DNA from: Treponema sp. UBA4319
Lineage (GTDB): Bacteria > Spirochaetota > Spirochaetia > Treponematales > Treponemataceae
Direction: 5' to 3'
DNA length: 18,505 bases
Assembly: GCA_002393865.1 (NCBI GenBank)
Contig: DGUD01000080.1
Span: 1-18,505 of the forward strand
Part shown: positions 1 to 7,690 of the stretch, piece by piece
How positions within the stretch are numbered: the first letter of the stretch is position 1
How the letters are laid out: each line of letters begins with the position of its first letter
Notes under the pieces: model-generated
Databases searched by the model: none
Told to the model about the DNA's origin: nothing
Seen by the model: the letters and a program-made list of their open reading frames with translations, nothing else
Program-made: the position numbers and the translations under genes

Positions 1-123
1 AAAAGACCGCGCCCCCGCAGCAAGGCTTACGCTGCAAGCCAAAGCATTACCACAAAAGGAATTACAGCCAGACATAAGTATAACACAAGGCGCGGAAAAT
101 AGCTAGCCGTCAAGGGCGCTTTT

Positions 124-255
124 CAGGGATTCAGCATGAAAACAAAAATGCGCTCCCAGCGGAAAAACACCCGGACTGCCTGTTGCACGCTTCGCTTTGC
201 AAATGGCAGCCCGGGTGTTTTTCCGCTTCCGCGCATTTTTTATGTTGAATCCTTG
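124..255. repeat. Very long imperfect inverted repeat (hairpin)
   Basis: Two arms fold back over a 24-base apical segment. Bases 124-137 pair with 242-255 (14 pairs, two of them G-U), 144-153 pair with 231-240 (10 pairs), 158-180 pair with 205-227 (22 of 23 positions), and 183-186 pair with 199-202 in the tip. The inner arms carry A-tracts on the left and T-tracts on the right, so the structure could end transcription in either direction. The G-U pairs suggest selection on RNA rather than on a DNA site. No gene overlaps it convincingly. Alternatives are a bidirectional terminator for a gene left of the window, a structured RNA, or a MITE-like element. Confidence 0.8.
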
Positions 256-554
256 GCTTTTGGTAGCATAAAAAAGAAAATCATTTTAAAACAGTTTTCA
301 TGATTTGCCAGTACCGCGTCCGTCTTCAGATAAAATATATCTCTTGCTGAAGCCCTGGAACGCAAATCCCCCCGCCTAGCACAAACGCGGCCCGTATGCT
401 ATACTGGACACGGCTTTCGGTACGCCGCTCCCGCACGCAGAACGCGCACGGAAAGGCGACCGTTGCCACGGCAGTTTCAGCCACGGGGACAGCCACAGCC
501 GTTTCCGGCTCTTTTGGGCGCGTTCCTTCCATAAAAACAGAAACCGGAGTTGTT
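256..554. other. Non-coding leader region of the DUF3160 gene
   Basis: No supported gene lies here. The open frame of the downstream gene runs back to an ATG at 396, but the residues before position 555 have no lipoprotein character. The start at 555 has both a Shine-Dalgarno and a signal peptide, so 396-554 is read as untranslated. If the promoter at 397-405 is real, the leader is about 140 bases. I see no recognisable riboswitch. Confidence 0.5.
376..405 (+). promoter_or_regulatory. Candidate extended -10 promoter for the DUF3160/MEMO genes
   Basis: A TATACT hexamer at 400-405 is preceded by TGC (397-399), giving an extended -10 element. A weak -35 (CTAGCA, 376-381) sits 18 bases upstream. 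It is the best promoter-like match I found before the start at 555. It is inferred from consensus only. Confidence 0.35.
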
Positions 555-3335
555 ATGAAAAAATCCATCGTCCTCATTCCGCTCGTCCTCTGCTGCGGCA
601 TGCTGCTTTCCTGCAGGAAGAAGAGCGAGGCGCAGGAGCTTCCCGCGCAGGGCAGCACGGCCGAAACGGCCGTCGAAGCCCAGAGCGCCCCGAACAAAGA
701 GGAAAGCGCGCCCGCCGTCACGGCAGCTGCACATCCCGCCGTGCACTTTGACTTCAAGCCCCTGTCCGGGGACTACCACACTGACGCCCACGCCGCCTAC
801 CTGAACGATTCCTTTGCCTTCGCAAGCCTCGACCAGGGCGGCAAGATCGAGGGCGGCAAGACATACCTCCTTGTCGCAAGCAACGAGGCCCAGTTTTACG
901 GCGCGGACGCGTTCAGCTTCGTGAAAGGCCGGGAGGACTACGGCGACGGCAGCGAATGGGCGACGCTCAAGGATCCTGCGGGCATGAAAGGGGAGAGCAT
1001 CCCCATCGGGAGCTTCTTCCCCAAGGAAAGCATGGTCCGTTCGGGCGGCGAGGAGTGGTACGAGCAGGGCTACGGCTACTTCCTCTTCCAGGACAACTAC
1101 AACTTCTTCTATAAGGTCAGCTGGAACGGCAAGGAAGGCTACGTCTTTGGCGCGGACCTGAAGGAAGTCTGGGTCCCCGAGGATGAGGCGGAAGGCGGAT
1201 CTGCCCTCCAGCTCATGGCGAAGCTCTACAGGACGGAAGGCAAGCTTCAGGACTTCTACTCCTTCGCGGGAACAAAGCCCCTCGCACCCGGCGTGCAGGA
1301 GTCGCTGGAAAACGCCAGGCTTGCCATCCAGAAGACGAAGCCGGGCGAAATATGGCTCAGGACCGACGACCTCATCGACGCATACCAGGACATACCGTCG
1401 ACGACCCCCATGTTCGTCACGACCGACCTCTTCAGTCACAGCCAGCACCGCATATTCGATACCCTTTTGCAGGACACCGAGGAGAACTACTTTGCCCCCC
1501 GCCTCCTCACGCTGACGCAGAAGTTCATTGCCGCGCTCAGCGAGCGGACGGATGTGCCCGACGACATCAAGGAGAAGGCAGTCGCCTACTTCCAGGTGCC
1601 CGAGCTTGTCCTGCGCTCCGCCCCCGAGAAAGTGCCGGACGAAGACAGCTGGCGGAACGAGTACAAGTTCGTGGAGCCGGACATTTCCTCTTTCATAAAC
1701 GGATACAGCGAGGGAGTCCGGGCCGACTACAAGCAGGTGATGGAAGCATCCGGCAGCATGACGGCCCTCTTTGACACGATGGAGGACTTTTCCCAGTACA
1801 AGCCGCGCGGGCACTACACCAAGAACGGCATCCTTGAGGCATACTTCCGCACCCAGATGTGGTACGGCCGCATCCACTTCACGATTGCCCAGTCAACGAA
1901 CCCGGAGAACAGGCGCGAGAGCCTGATTATGGAGCCGGTCGCCCTCTTCATCATCGACACGGTGAAGCAGCAGCCCGGTCTGTATGCGGAATGGCAGGCT
2001 CTCTTTGACCCCATCACGACACTCATCGGCATGTCCGACGACCTGGGCTTTACCGACGTGCTCCCCCTCTGGAAGGAGCAGGGCATCGCGGACTTCAGGA
2101 GCTGGGTCAGCAGCACGGACAACATCTACGCGATAATGGAGCTCTTCAACCAGAAGCTGCGCCCCCCGCTCATCAGCGGCAACACGGGAGTCTCGGACAA
2201 GCAGGGGAACCCGCCGATGGGATGGAGATTCATGGGACAGCGCTTCACCTACGACTCCTACGTGCACCAGCAGGTGTGCGCCCCCCGCCTGTACGTGCGC
2301 GACCTCGTGCGCGGGCTCGACATCATGCGGGCATTCGGCTCCCGCGTGGCGGACGGCATCTTCGCGCAGACGGACTACATCGAGCCTGAGAGCGAGGACG
2401 GCGGCTACCAGGGCGGGCAGGAGCTCAAGCGGATTTTGGATAAGAACATGGCTTTCTTTGATTCCCAGGACGATGACTTCTGGACCCAGACCTACTACAA
2501 CAACGTGCTCGCCCAGATACGCACGCAGGCGCGCTTTGAGGCGGGCGCGGGCTACTACTTCACCGAGTCGCCCCTGTGGAACGTCAAGGCGCTCAACTCC
2601 GCACACTCAACCTGGGCGGAACTACGCCACGACACGATACTCTACGTGAAGCAGGTCTACGCGGAGCGGGCAGGCGGCGACGACCTTAATCCCACCTACC
2701 GCACCCTGCCCCTGCCGGTGCCCGCAAGCTACATCGAGCCGAACCTGCCCTTCTACAGCTACAGCCTGCGCTCGGTGCAGCGGCTCTACGAGTGCCTCGA
2801 CCGCTTTGACCTTCTGGACGACGCCGCCCGGCGCACGCTCGACAGCCTGGTGGAACTGTACGGCAAGGCGCTGGAAGTCGCGACGCAGGAAAGCAAGGAC
2901 CAGCCCGTCACGCCGGAGGACAATCTCTGGATCCGCTCCGTGGCGAAGAAACTCGCCCTCCTCGTCAAGCCAGGCTATGACAGCTATGTTGACGATGCCG
3001 ACCAGCTCAAGATGGCCTGCGTCGCCGACGTGTTCACGAGCGCGGAAGGAACCTGCCTTGAGGTGGGGGTCGGCATTCCCTACCGGCTCTATGTCCCGCT
3101 CAACGACGGGCAGGGCGGCAAGCGGATCGCCGTGGGCTACGTACCCAGCTACTACGAGTTCTACGGCCCCCAGTCTGACCGCATGAGCGACGAGGAATGG
3201 AAGAAAATCGTCTACGCCGAAGATGCCGCGGACATGAAGGACTACGAGCCCTTCTGGATTGAAGGCTGCCTAGTGGACGCGGAGGCCGGAGCGCGCACGG
3301 GCGCATCCTATACGCCCGTCTGGATGAAGGACTAG
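555..3335 (+). CDS. DUF3160-family exported lipoprotein
   Basis: Predicted 926-residue lipoprotein. The leader has a basic start (MKK), a hydrophobic core and a canonical lipobox LLSC with the lipidated Cys at residue 20. A low-complexity Ala/Glu/Pro linker follows (about 24-62). Residues 100-205 look SH3-like and end in a KVSWNGKEGYVFGADL-type strand pattern. From about residue 285 to near 910 the protein matches the DUF3160 family: it opens with FVTTDLFSHSQHRIFD and ends with the Tyr-rich GYVPSYYEF segment followed by SDEEW. The start at 555 was chosen over the in-frame ATG at 396 because GGAG lies 6 bases upstream and the lipoprotein signal begins there. The MEMO-like gene follows with no gap. 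The biochemical function of DUF3160 is unknown to me. The family call is fairly firm; the SH3-like reading is an inference. Confidence 0.85.
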   Translation: MKKSIVLIPLVLCCGMLLSCRKKSEAQELPAQGSTAETAVEAQSAPNKEESAPAVTAAAHPAVHFDFKPLSGDYHTDAHAAYLNDSFAFASLDQGGKIEGGKTYLLVASNEAQFYGADAFSFVKGREDYGDGSEWATLKDPAGMKGESIPIGSFFPKESMVRSGGEEWYEQGYGYFLFQDNYNFFYKVSWNGKEGYVFGADLKEVWVPEDEAEGGSALQLMAKLYRTEGKLQDFYSFAGTKPLAPGVQESLENARLAIQKTKPGEIWLRTDDLIDAYQDIPSTTPMFVTTDLFSHSQHRIFDTLLQDTEENYFAPRLLTLTQKFIAALSERTDVPDDIKEKAVAYFQVPELVLRSAPEKVPDEDSWRNEYKFVEPDISSFINGYSEGVRADYKQVMEASGSMTALFDTMEDFSQYKPRGHYTKNGILEAYFRTQMWYGRIHFTIAQSTNPENRRESLIMEPVALFIIDTVKQQPGLYAEWQALFDPITTLIGMSDDLGFTDVLPLWKEQGIADFRSWVSSTDNIYAIMELFNQKLRPPLISGNTGVSDKQGNPPMGWRFMGQRFTYDSYVHQQVCAPRLYVRDLVRGLDIMRAFGSRVADGIFAQTDYIEPESEDGGYQGGQELKRILDKNMAFFDSQDDDFWTQTYYNNVLAQIRTQARFEAGAGYYFTESPLWNVKALNSAHSTWAELRHDTILYVKQVYAERAGGDDLNPTYRTLPLPVPASYIEPNLPFYSYSLRSVQRLYECLDRFDLLDDAARRTLDSLVELYGKALEVATQESKDQPVTPEDNLWIRSVAKKLALLVKPGYDSYVDDADQLKMACVADVFTSAEGTCLEVGVGIPYRLYVPLNDGQGGKRIAVGYVPSYYEFYGPQSDRMSDEEWKKIVYAEDAADMKDYEPFWIEGCLVDAEAGARTGASYTPVWMKD

Positions 3336-4382
3336 ATGGCACTGGCGGCACGGACGGCACTAATCCTGCCGCGGGCGGCACAGGCGCCGTCACGGCAGGC
3401 AGGGCGCCGGGGACGGGGAGCTGCGGCTTTCCTCCGCGCCGCCGTCGCACTCGCATGCATCCTCCCCTGCACCTCCTGCAGACGGGGGGCGGCACACCCT
3501 GAGGCGGCACCACAAGCGGCGGCCTCCCCGCAGGAAGCCGCACTGGCGGCACGGGACGCGCAGGAAGCCTCCCCCGGCGCATACGGGGGGCCGACCTTCT
3601 CCACCTGGGAAAAGGAAGGCAAAGCCGTCGACCCCCGCTTCACCTTTCCCGAAAAGACCGCCCTGCCCGATACGGGAGAGGCCTTCTTTCCCTGGACGGG
3701 GACAGTGAGCCACCACTTCCTGACCGACCCCCTCATAGACTCATGGTTTCTGGAAATACGGAACAGGCGGGACGTGAGGCACTTCTTTATCCTCTCGCCC
3801 TCCCACTTCGGCCTGAGCACGCGCGACTACTCCGTGGCGGACGGCCGCTGGGAGTGCGCGGCAGGAAGCTACGTGTACACGAACCGGAAGCTCAGCGACA
3901 GGCTCTGCGCGGCTCTCGGCGTGGACTATGACAACCAGGTCTTTCCCGACGAGCACGGGGTGAGCACCCTCATCCCCTACATCAGGCGGCACTTCCCCGG
4001 CGCAGACGTGGTCGCCGTCGCCGTACAGGGCGAGCCGCCGCTGAACATGGACTACTGCGAGAGGCTGTATCAGGCGCTCGCCCCCTTCTTTGATGAAGCT
4101 GGAAAAAAAGAAAACTTCCTCGTCGTCTCAAGCGACTTCAGCCACCACGGCACGCCTGAGCAGACGGCGTTCAAGGACGGTATCAGCCAGACCTTCTTTG
4201 ACGCGCCCACGGCACAGAACTTCATCGCCGCCGTCTGCGACAACCGGCCGTCGATGTACGTGCTGGCAAATCTGCTCGCCCCGTCCGCACGCAGCTACGT
4301 CCTCTACCACACGGACTCCTTCGCCATCAGCGGCATGGACGGCGACGACATCACCAGCTACTTCTTCAGCCTTTTCGACTAA
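3336..4382 (+). CDS. Exported MEMO-like protein (AmmeMemoRadiSam system protein B family)
   Basis: 348 residues. The C-terminal two thirds match the MEMO family: GTVSHHFLTDP (122-131), FILSPSH (151-157), DEHGVSTLIPYI (205-216), VVSSDFSHH (263-271) and a closing SYVLYHTDSFAISG (320-333). The conserved His and Asp positions recall the extradiol-dioxygenase-like pocket of the family, but the activity is not established. The N-terminus is unusual: a long Ala/Arg-rich region, a hydrophobic stretch (about 29-44), then CTSC with Cys48 as a possible relaxed lipobox, then an Ala/Pro linker. The start abuts the previous stop (TAG then ATG) with GAAGGA 4 bases upstream, so translation is probably coupled to the DUF3160 gene. 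No other ATG, GTG or TTG occurs in frame before the hydrophobic stretch. The family is confident; lipidation is less certain. Confidence 0.8.
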   Translation: MALAARTALILPRAAQAPSRQAGRRGRGAAAFLRAAVALACILPCTSCRRGAAHPEAAPQAAASPQEAALAARDAQEASPGAYGGPTFSTWEKEGKAVDPRFTFPEKTALPDTGEAFFPWTGTVSHHFLTDPLIDSWFLEIRNRRDVRHFFILSPSHFGLSTRDYSVADGRWECAAGSYVYTNRKLSDRLCAALGVDYDNQVFPDEHGVSTLIPYIRRHFPGADVVAVAVQGEPPLNMDYCERLYQALAPFFDEAGKKENFLVVSSDFSHHGTPEQTAFKDGISQTFFDAPTAQNFIAAVCDNRPSMYVLANLLAPSARSYVLYHTDSFAISGMDGDDITSYFFSLFD

Positions 4383-4455
4383 ATTCGGCTGAAGGCGGCG
4401 CGGGCGGCCATCACAATCGGCAGACCAGTGCCGGCAGGAACCTGCACAAATCGAA

Positions 4456-5283
4456 TCACGATGCAGCCCCGGCTCCAATGTAGTTCCGCACGATTTCCTG
4501 CAGCTCCTGTTTTGAGCGTCCGTTCGCGACCGCCTTCTTCTCATACAGCTCCGCCTCCCCGCTCCTGCCGCCCAGCGTGCACAGCACGTACAGCAGGGTT
4601 ATCGTCTCCACGGAATTGCCCTTGAGTTCCAGCGCCTTCTTCGCATAGTCCTCGGCCTCCTCATACTTACCGTCCCCGAACAGGAACCAGGCAAAGTTGT
4701 GGAAGGCATTCCAGTTCGGGGGCTCCGCATGGACGGCGGCAAGCCCCGCGTTCCGAGCCTTTTCGTATTCCCCCAGCTCGCTGTAGCAGTTCAGGACGTT
4801 CGAGAAAATCCGGGAGTCGGCAAGCCCTCGCTCAATCATCTCCTCATAGATTGCGGCCGCCTTCTCGTAGTCTTCCAGATAGTTGTAGTCCACGGCCGTA
4901 AACAGGCTGACGGCATAGCGCTCGTCGTTGTTCTTGCACGATTCCCGCAAGGAGTTCAGAAGCCGCAGGGATTTCTCAAAGTCCTCCTCATCCATGAGGC
5001 GCAGCGCCTTCAGGAGTACGTTCAGCTTCCGGCGGTCGTCGGCAAAGGCATCCTTTATCATGTCAGCATACGCCCGTTTATACGCGCGCAGGGAAGCGCC
5101 CCCGCCGCTCCGCGTGATGATTTTCACGATTCCCAGCAGAAAGGCAAAAATCACGGGAACCAGATGCCTCGTCGTGACGAAGTCAATCGCGCCGTCAAAA
5201 AACTGCACGTACACCAGCAGCCCCACAAGGAGCACGAAGACGACGCTGTATATGGCAAGCAGCACTTTCTGAAGCCGGTTCAT
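4456..5283 (-). CDS. Membrane-anchored tetratricopeptide-repeat protein
   Basis: 275 residues. There are two N-terminal membrane segments (about 7-27 and 40-57) with a short loop between them. A basic region follows, then helical repeats from about 85 to 255. The clearest TPR-like units are around residues 123-151 (YNYLEDYEKAAAIYEEMIERG), 157-186 (LNCYSELGEYEKARNAGLAAV) and 190-219 (FHNFAWFLFGDGKYEEAEDYAKKALEL). Such proteins usually scaffold complexes at the membrane; the partner cannot be told here. The start at 5283 was chosen because GGAGG (5291-5295) lies 7 bases upstream; the open frame goes 18 codons further with no such site. The gene lies downstream of aspS on the same strand, about 190 bases away, and converges on the MEMO-like gene. 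No specific family is recognised. Confidence 0.8.
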   Translation of the reverse strand: MNRLQKVLLAIYSVVFVLLVGLLVYVQFFDGAIDFVTTRHLVPVIFAFLLGIVKIITRSGGGASLRAYKRAYADMIKDAFADDRRKLNVLLKALRLMDEEDFEKSLRLLNSLRESCKNNDERYAVSLFTAVDYNYLEDYEKAAAIYEEMIERGLADSRIFSNVLNCYSELGEYEKARNAGLAAVHAEPPNWNAFHNFAWFLFGDGKYEEAEDYAKKALELKGNSVETITLLYVLCTLGGRSGEAELYEKKAVANGRSKQELQEIVRNYIGAGAAS

Positions 5284-5416
5284 CCACAATCCTCCGAACA
5301 TGTATTGCAGCCGCATGCCTGGCGAACCGTCTGCCATGATTGCACGGCACAGACCAAGTCAGCACGAAAACAGCGGTCAATGCGGCACAACACTTTTTGA
5401 ATTTTTTTCATACAAG

Positions 5417-5443
5417 CTGCCCGGAGACAGAAATTTCCGGACA
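5417..5443 (-). other. Stem-loop between aspS and the TPR gene
   Basis: A nine-pair stem (5417-5425 with 5435-5443, one G-T pair) encloses a 9-base loop. There is no T-run directly after it on either strand, so it is not a textbook terminator. It may act together with the weak terminator at the end of aspS. Confidence 0.35.
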
Positions 5444-5458
5444 GCTCTCTTCCACCAG

Positions 5459-5475
5459 AAAAAGCGTAACGCTTT
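5459..5475 (-). terminator. Weak intrinsic terminator overlapping the aspS stop
   Basis: AAAGCG (5461-5466) and CGCTTT (5470-5475) form a perfect 6-base stem with a 3-base loop. In the direction of aspS transcription the stem runs straight into five Ts. The stem is short and overlaps the TAA stop codon, so efficiency is doubtful. Confidence 0.4.
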
Positions 5476-7309
5476 ACTCGGCTTCGCGCTCCGTGCACGC
5501 GATGTGCAGCTCCTTCAACTGCGCATCATCGACAAAAGACGGGCAGTCGTCCATGGGGCTCGCGGCAAGATTGTTCTTGGGGAATGCGATGACCTCATGG
5601 ATTGAATCCTCGTGGCACATGAGCATAACAAGGCGGTCAAGGCCGGGGGCAATGCCACCGTGCGGAGGTGCACCGTATTTGAAGGCGTTCACAAGGAAGC
5701 CGAACGCCTTCTGCGCGCGCTCGTTCGTATAGCCCACAATCTTGAAGATACGCTGCTGCAACGCCGGGTCATTGATACGCATTGAGCCGGAAGCCAGCTC
5801 GTAGCCGTTCAGAACAAGGTCGTACAGGTCTCCCTTGACGCTGCCAGGATCGCTCTCCAGCGTGTCCCAGTATTTCTTTTGCGGCAACGTGAACATGTGG
5901 TGCTCGGTCTCCCATTTTGACTCATCTTCATTCCACGCAAAATAGGGGAAATCGATAATCCATGCAAAGTGGAATTCATCGCCGGGCACGTACAGGTTCA
6001 AGTCTTTGCCAAGCTGCGTGCGGACGGCTCCCAGAGCGGTACAGGCCAGCTGCCATTTCTCGTCCGCCACAAAGAGCAGCAGGTCGCCGGCAGCAGCCCC
6101 AAGCTTGGGAAGAATCACAGCCTCTTTGCCGCTAAAGAATTTGCTGATGCCGCCCTCAAATTTTCCTGCGGCGTCAACCTTCATCCATGCAAGCCCTTTT
6201 GCCTTGTAAATCTTTGCTTTTGCCTCAAGCGCCTCTATCATCTTGCGGCTGTATTTTTCTGCCGCGCCTTTGACGACAAGGGCTTTGACCGCGCTGCGTT
6301 TGTGACGCTCTATGGAAGCATCCGCATTGGCAGCCCCCGCCTTGAACGCGTTGAAATCGGCAAGCCCCGCCATAAATGCGGCATCCTGCATTTCCATCCC
6401 AAAGCGGAGATCCGGTTTGTCCGTCCCAAAGCGGTCAAATGCATCCGTCCAAGAAATACGGTCAAAATGCGTGGGCAGCTGGTAGCCGAGCGTCTCCTTG
6501 AACACATGGGAAAGCATTCCTTCCGTCACCTCAAGGACTTCCTCGCGGTTGGTAAAGCTCATCTCCATATCTATCTGCGTGAATTCCGGCTGGCGGTCGC
6601 CACGGGCATCCTCGTCGCGGTAGCAGCGCGCAATCTGGAAATATTTGTCAAAGCCGGAAACCATCAGCAGCTGCTTGTACAGCTGGGGGCTCTGCGGCAG
6701 TGAATAGAATTTTCCGGGGTGCACGCGGCTCGGCACCAGATAATCTCTGGCTCCTTCCGGCGTCGATTTGATGAATGTCGGCGTCTCGATTTCAAGGAAG
6801 CCCTGTTTTGTCAGGTACTCGCGGACGGCAAAAGTCACCTTTGAGCGCAGGATGATATGCTCCTGCATGGGCTTGCGCCGCAGATCAAGATAGCGGTACT
6901 TGAGGCGGAGATCCTCATTGGGCAGCACAAGCGTTCCGTCCTTCTGGCGCACCTCATCGATAGCAAACGGCAGCGTCTCTGCCGTCGTAAAAATCTCAAT
7001 GTCCTCGGCCTCAATCTCTATCTCGCCGGTCGGCATATCCGGGTTGATATCCTTTTCGCTGCGCGCAGCAACAGTGCCCTTGATTGCGACGCAGTACTCG
7101 CTCTTCAGCCCTGCGGCAATCTGCTTTACGTTCTCAGAAGCTTTGTCTCCGACCACAACCTGCGTGATACCGTAGCGATCGCGCAGAAGGATGAATGTGA
7201 GTCCGCCCAGCTCGCGCGTGCGGTGAACCCATCCGTTCAATATGACATTCTTACCGACATCGGAAGCCCTCAGCGCTCCGCATGTCACAGTTCTCTTAGC
7301 ATTGTCCAT
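5474..7309 (-). CDS. aspS: Aspartyl-tRNA synthetase
   Basis: Charges tRNA-Asp with aspartate in the cytosol (class II synthetase). The 611 residues match the usual bacterial length of about 590-610. An N-terminal OB anticodon-binding domain (about 1-115) is followed by class II motif 1 (around TPTFIKSTPEGARDYLVP, 177-193), motif 2 (FQIARCYRDEDARGDRQPEF, 224-243), the bacterial GAD insertion (about 285-430) and motif 3 (GGIAPGLDRL, 551-560). In the anticodon loop segment GWVHRTRELGG the residue after Glu is Leu35. Discriminating enzymes have Leu at this place and non-discriminating ones have His, so this copy is probably Asp-specific. The ATG at 7309 has no visible Shine-Dalgarno; see the promoter entry. 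It is divergent from the toxin-antitoxin genes. Confidence 0.97.
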   Translation of the reverse strand: MDNAKRTVTCGALRASDVGKNVILNGWVHRTRELGGLTFILLRDRYGITQVVVGDKASENVKQIAAGLKSEYCVAIKGTVAARSEKDINPDMPTGEIEIEAEDIEIFTTAETLPFAIDEVRQKDGTLVLPNEDLRLKYRYLDLRRKPMQEHIILRSKVTFAVREYLTKQGFLEIETPTFIKSTPEGARDYLVPSRVHPGKFYSLPQSPQLYKQLLMVSGFDKYFQIARCYRDEDARGDRQPEFTQIDMEMSFTNREEVLEVTEGMLSHVFKETLGYQLPTHFDRISWTDAFDRFGTDKPDLRFGMEMQDAAFMAGLADFNAFKAGAANADASIERHKRSAVKALVVKGAAEKYSRKMIEALEAKAKIYKAKGLAWMKVDAAGKFEGGISKFFSGKEAVILPKLGAAAGDLLLFVADEKWQLACTALGAVRTQLGKDLNLYVPGDEFHFAWIIDFPYFAWNEDESKWETEHHMFTLPQKKYWDTLESDPGSVKGDLYDLVLNGYELASGSMRINDPALQQRIFKIVGYTNERAQKAFGFLVNAFKYGAPPHGGIAPGLDRLVMLMCHEDSIHEVIAFPKNNLAASPMDDCPSFVDDAQLKELHIACTEREAE

Positions 7310-7317
7310 GACTGCAT

Positions 7318-7346
7318 ATTTTACAGCATTGCATAACTTGCGTAAA
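7318..7346 (-). promoter_or_regulatory. Candidate aspS promoter close to the start codon
   Basis: On the - strand TTTACG (7346-7341) and TAAAAT (7323-7318) are separated by 17 bases. The -10 lies only 8 bases before the aspS ATG, so transcription would begin within a few bases of the start codon. That fits the missing ribosome-binding site. This is a consensus match only. Confidence 0.35.
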
Positions 7347-7366
7347 GTAGCAGATGGCTGTATAAT
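7338..7366 (+). promoter_or_regulatory. Sigma70-type promoter of the toxin-antitoxin operon
   Basis: TTGCGT (7338-7343), a 17-base spacer and a perfect TATAAT (7361-7366). Initiation would fall near 7373 and leave a leader of about 75 bases before the antitoxin ATG. It overlaps the candidate aspS promoter on the other strand, so the two could interfere. No clear palindromic operator is visible, though antitoxins of this type usually repress their own promoter. Confidence 0.6.
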
Positions 7367-7447
7367 AATTAGCCAGCAAGACTAAGCACGACAGGACTGC
7401 GCGGAAACAGACTTCTCCGAACAGCCTGGCAAGCAAAAGGAGAACGG

Positions 7448-7690
7448 ATGTTCCAGATAAATGTCCTGCAGGCAAAGACAGAGCTCTCAAAACTGCTTGC
7501 CATGCTGGAGAACGGGGAGGAAGAGGAAATCGTGATTGCCCGCAACGGGAACCCGGTTGCACGGCTCTCGCTTGTCGGCAGCCCAAAACCCAAAAAACGA
7601 ATCGGCGCCGCCAAGGGAAAATTCTCCTGCCCCAACGACATAGAGAGCTACACGGACGCCATCAACATGCTCCTCGGAGGCAAAGCATGA
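7448..7690 (+). CDS. Type II antitoxin, Phd/YefM family
   Basis: 80 residues. It begins MFQINVLQAKTELSKLL and continues with GEEEEIVIARNGNPVARLSLV, the pattern of the Phd/YefM DNA-binding fold, in which the segment ending IARNGNPVARL is the usual hallmark. The C-terminal part (about 48-80, ending SYTDAINMLLGGKA) should be the flexible segment that wraps the toxin. The start has AAGGAG 5 bases upstream (7437-7442). The stop overlaps the toxin start as ATGA. The role is inferred from family and context: it neutralises the PIN toxin and, with it, represses the operon. Confidence 0.88.
   Translation: MFQINVLQAKTELSKLLAMLENGEEEEIVIARNGNPVARLSLVGSPKPKKRIGAAKGKFSCPNDIESYTDAINMLLGGKA

Noticed and set aside
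477..1877. 466-codon open frame antisense to the DUF3160 gene
   Set aside because: It has no homology I recognise and no ribosome-binding site, and it mirrors a gene with GC-rich third positions, which keep the antisense frame open. The same goes for 1893-2606 on the - strand.
4383..4455. Terminator between the convergent MEMO-like and TPR genes
   Set aside because: A GCAGG/CCTGC pair has a 2-base loop and no T-run follows on either strand. No credible terminator is visible.
7372..7440. Short similar blocks (GCCAGCAAG and CCTGGCAAG) before the antitoxin as an operator
   Set aside because: The similarity is weak and neither palindromic nor regularly spaced, so it cannot be called an operator from sequence alone.
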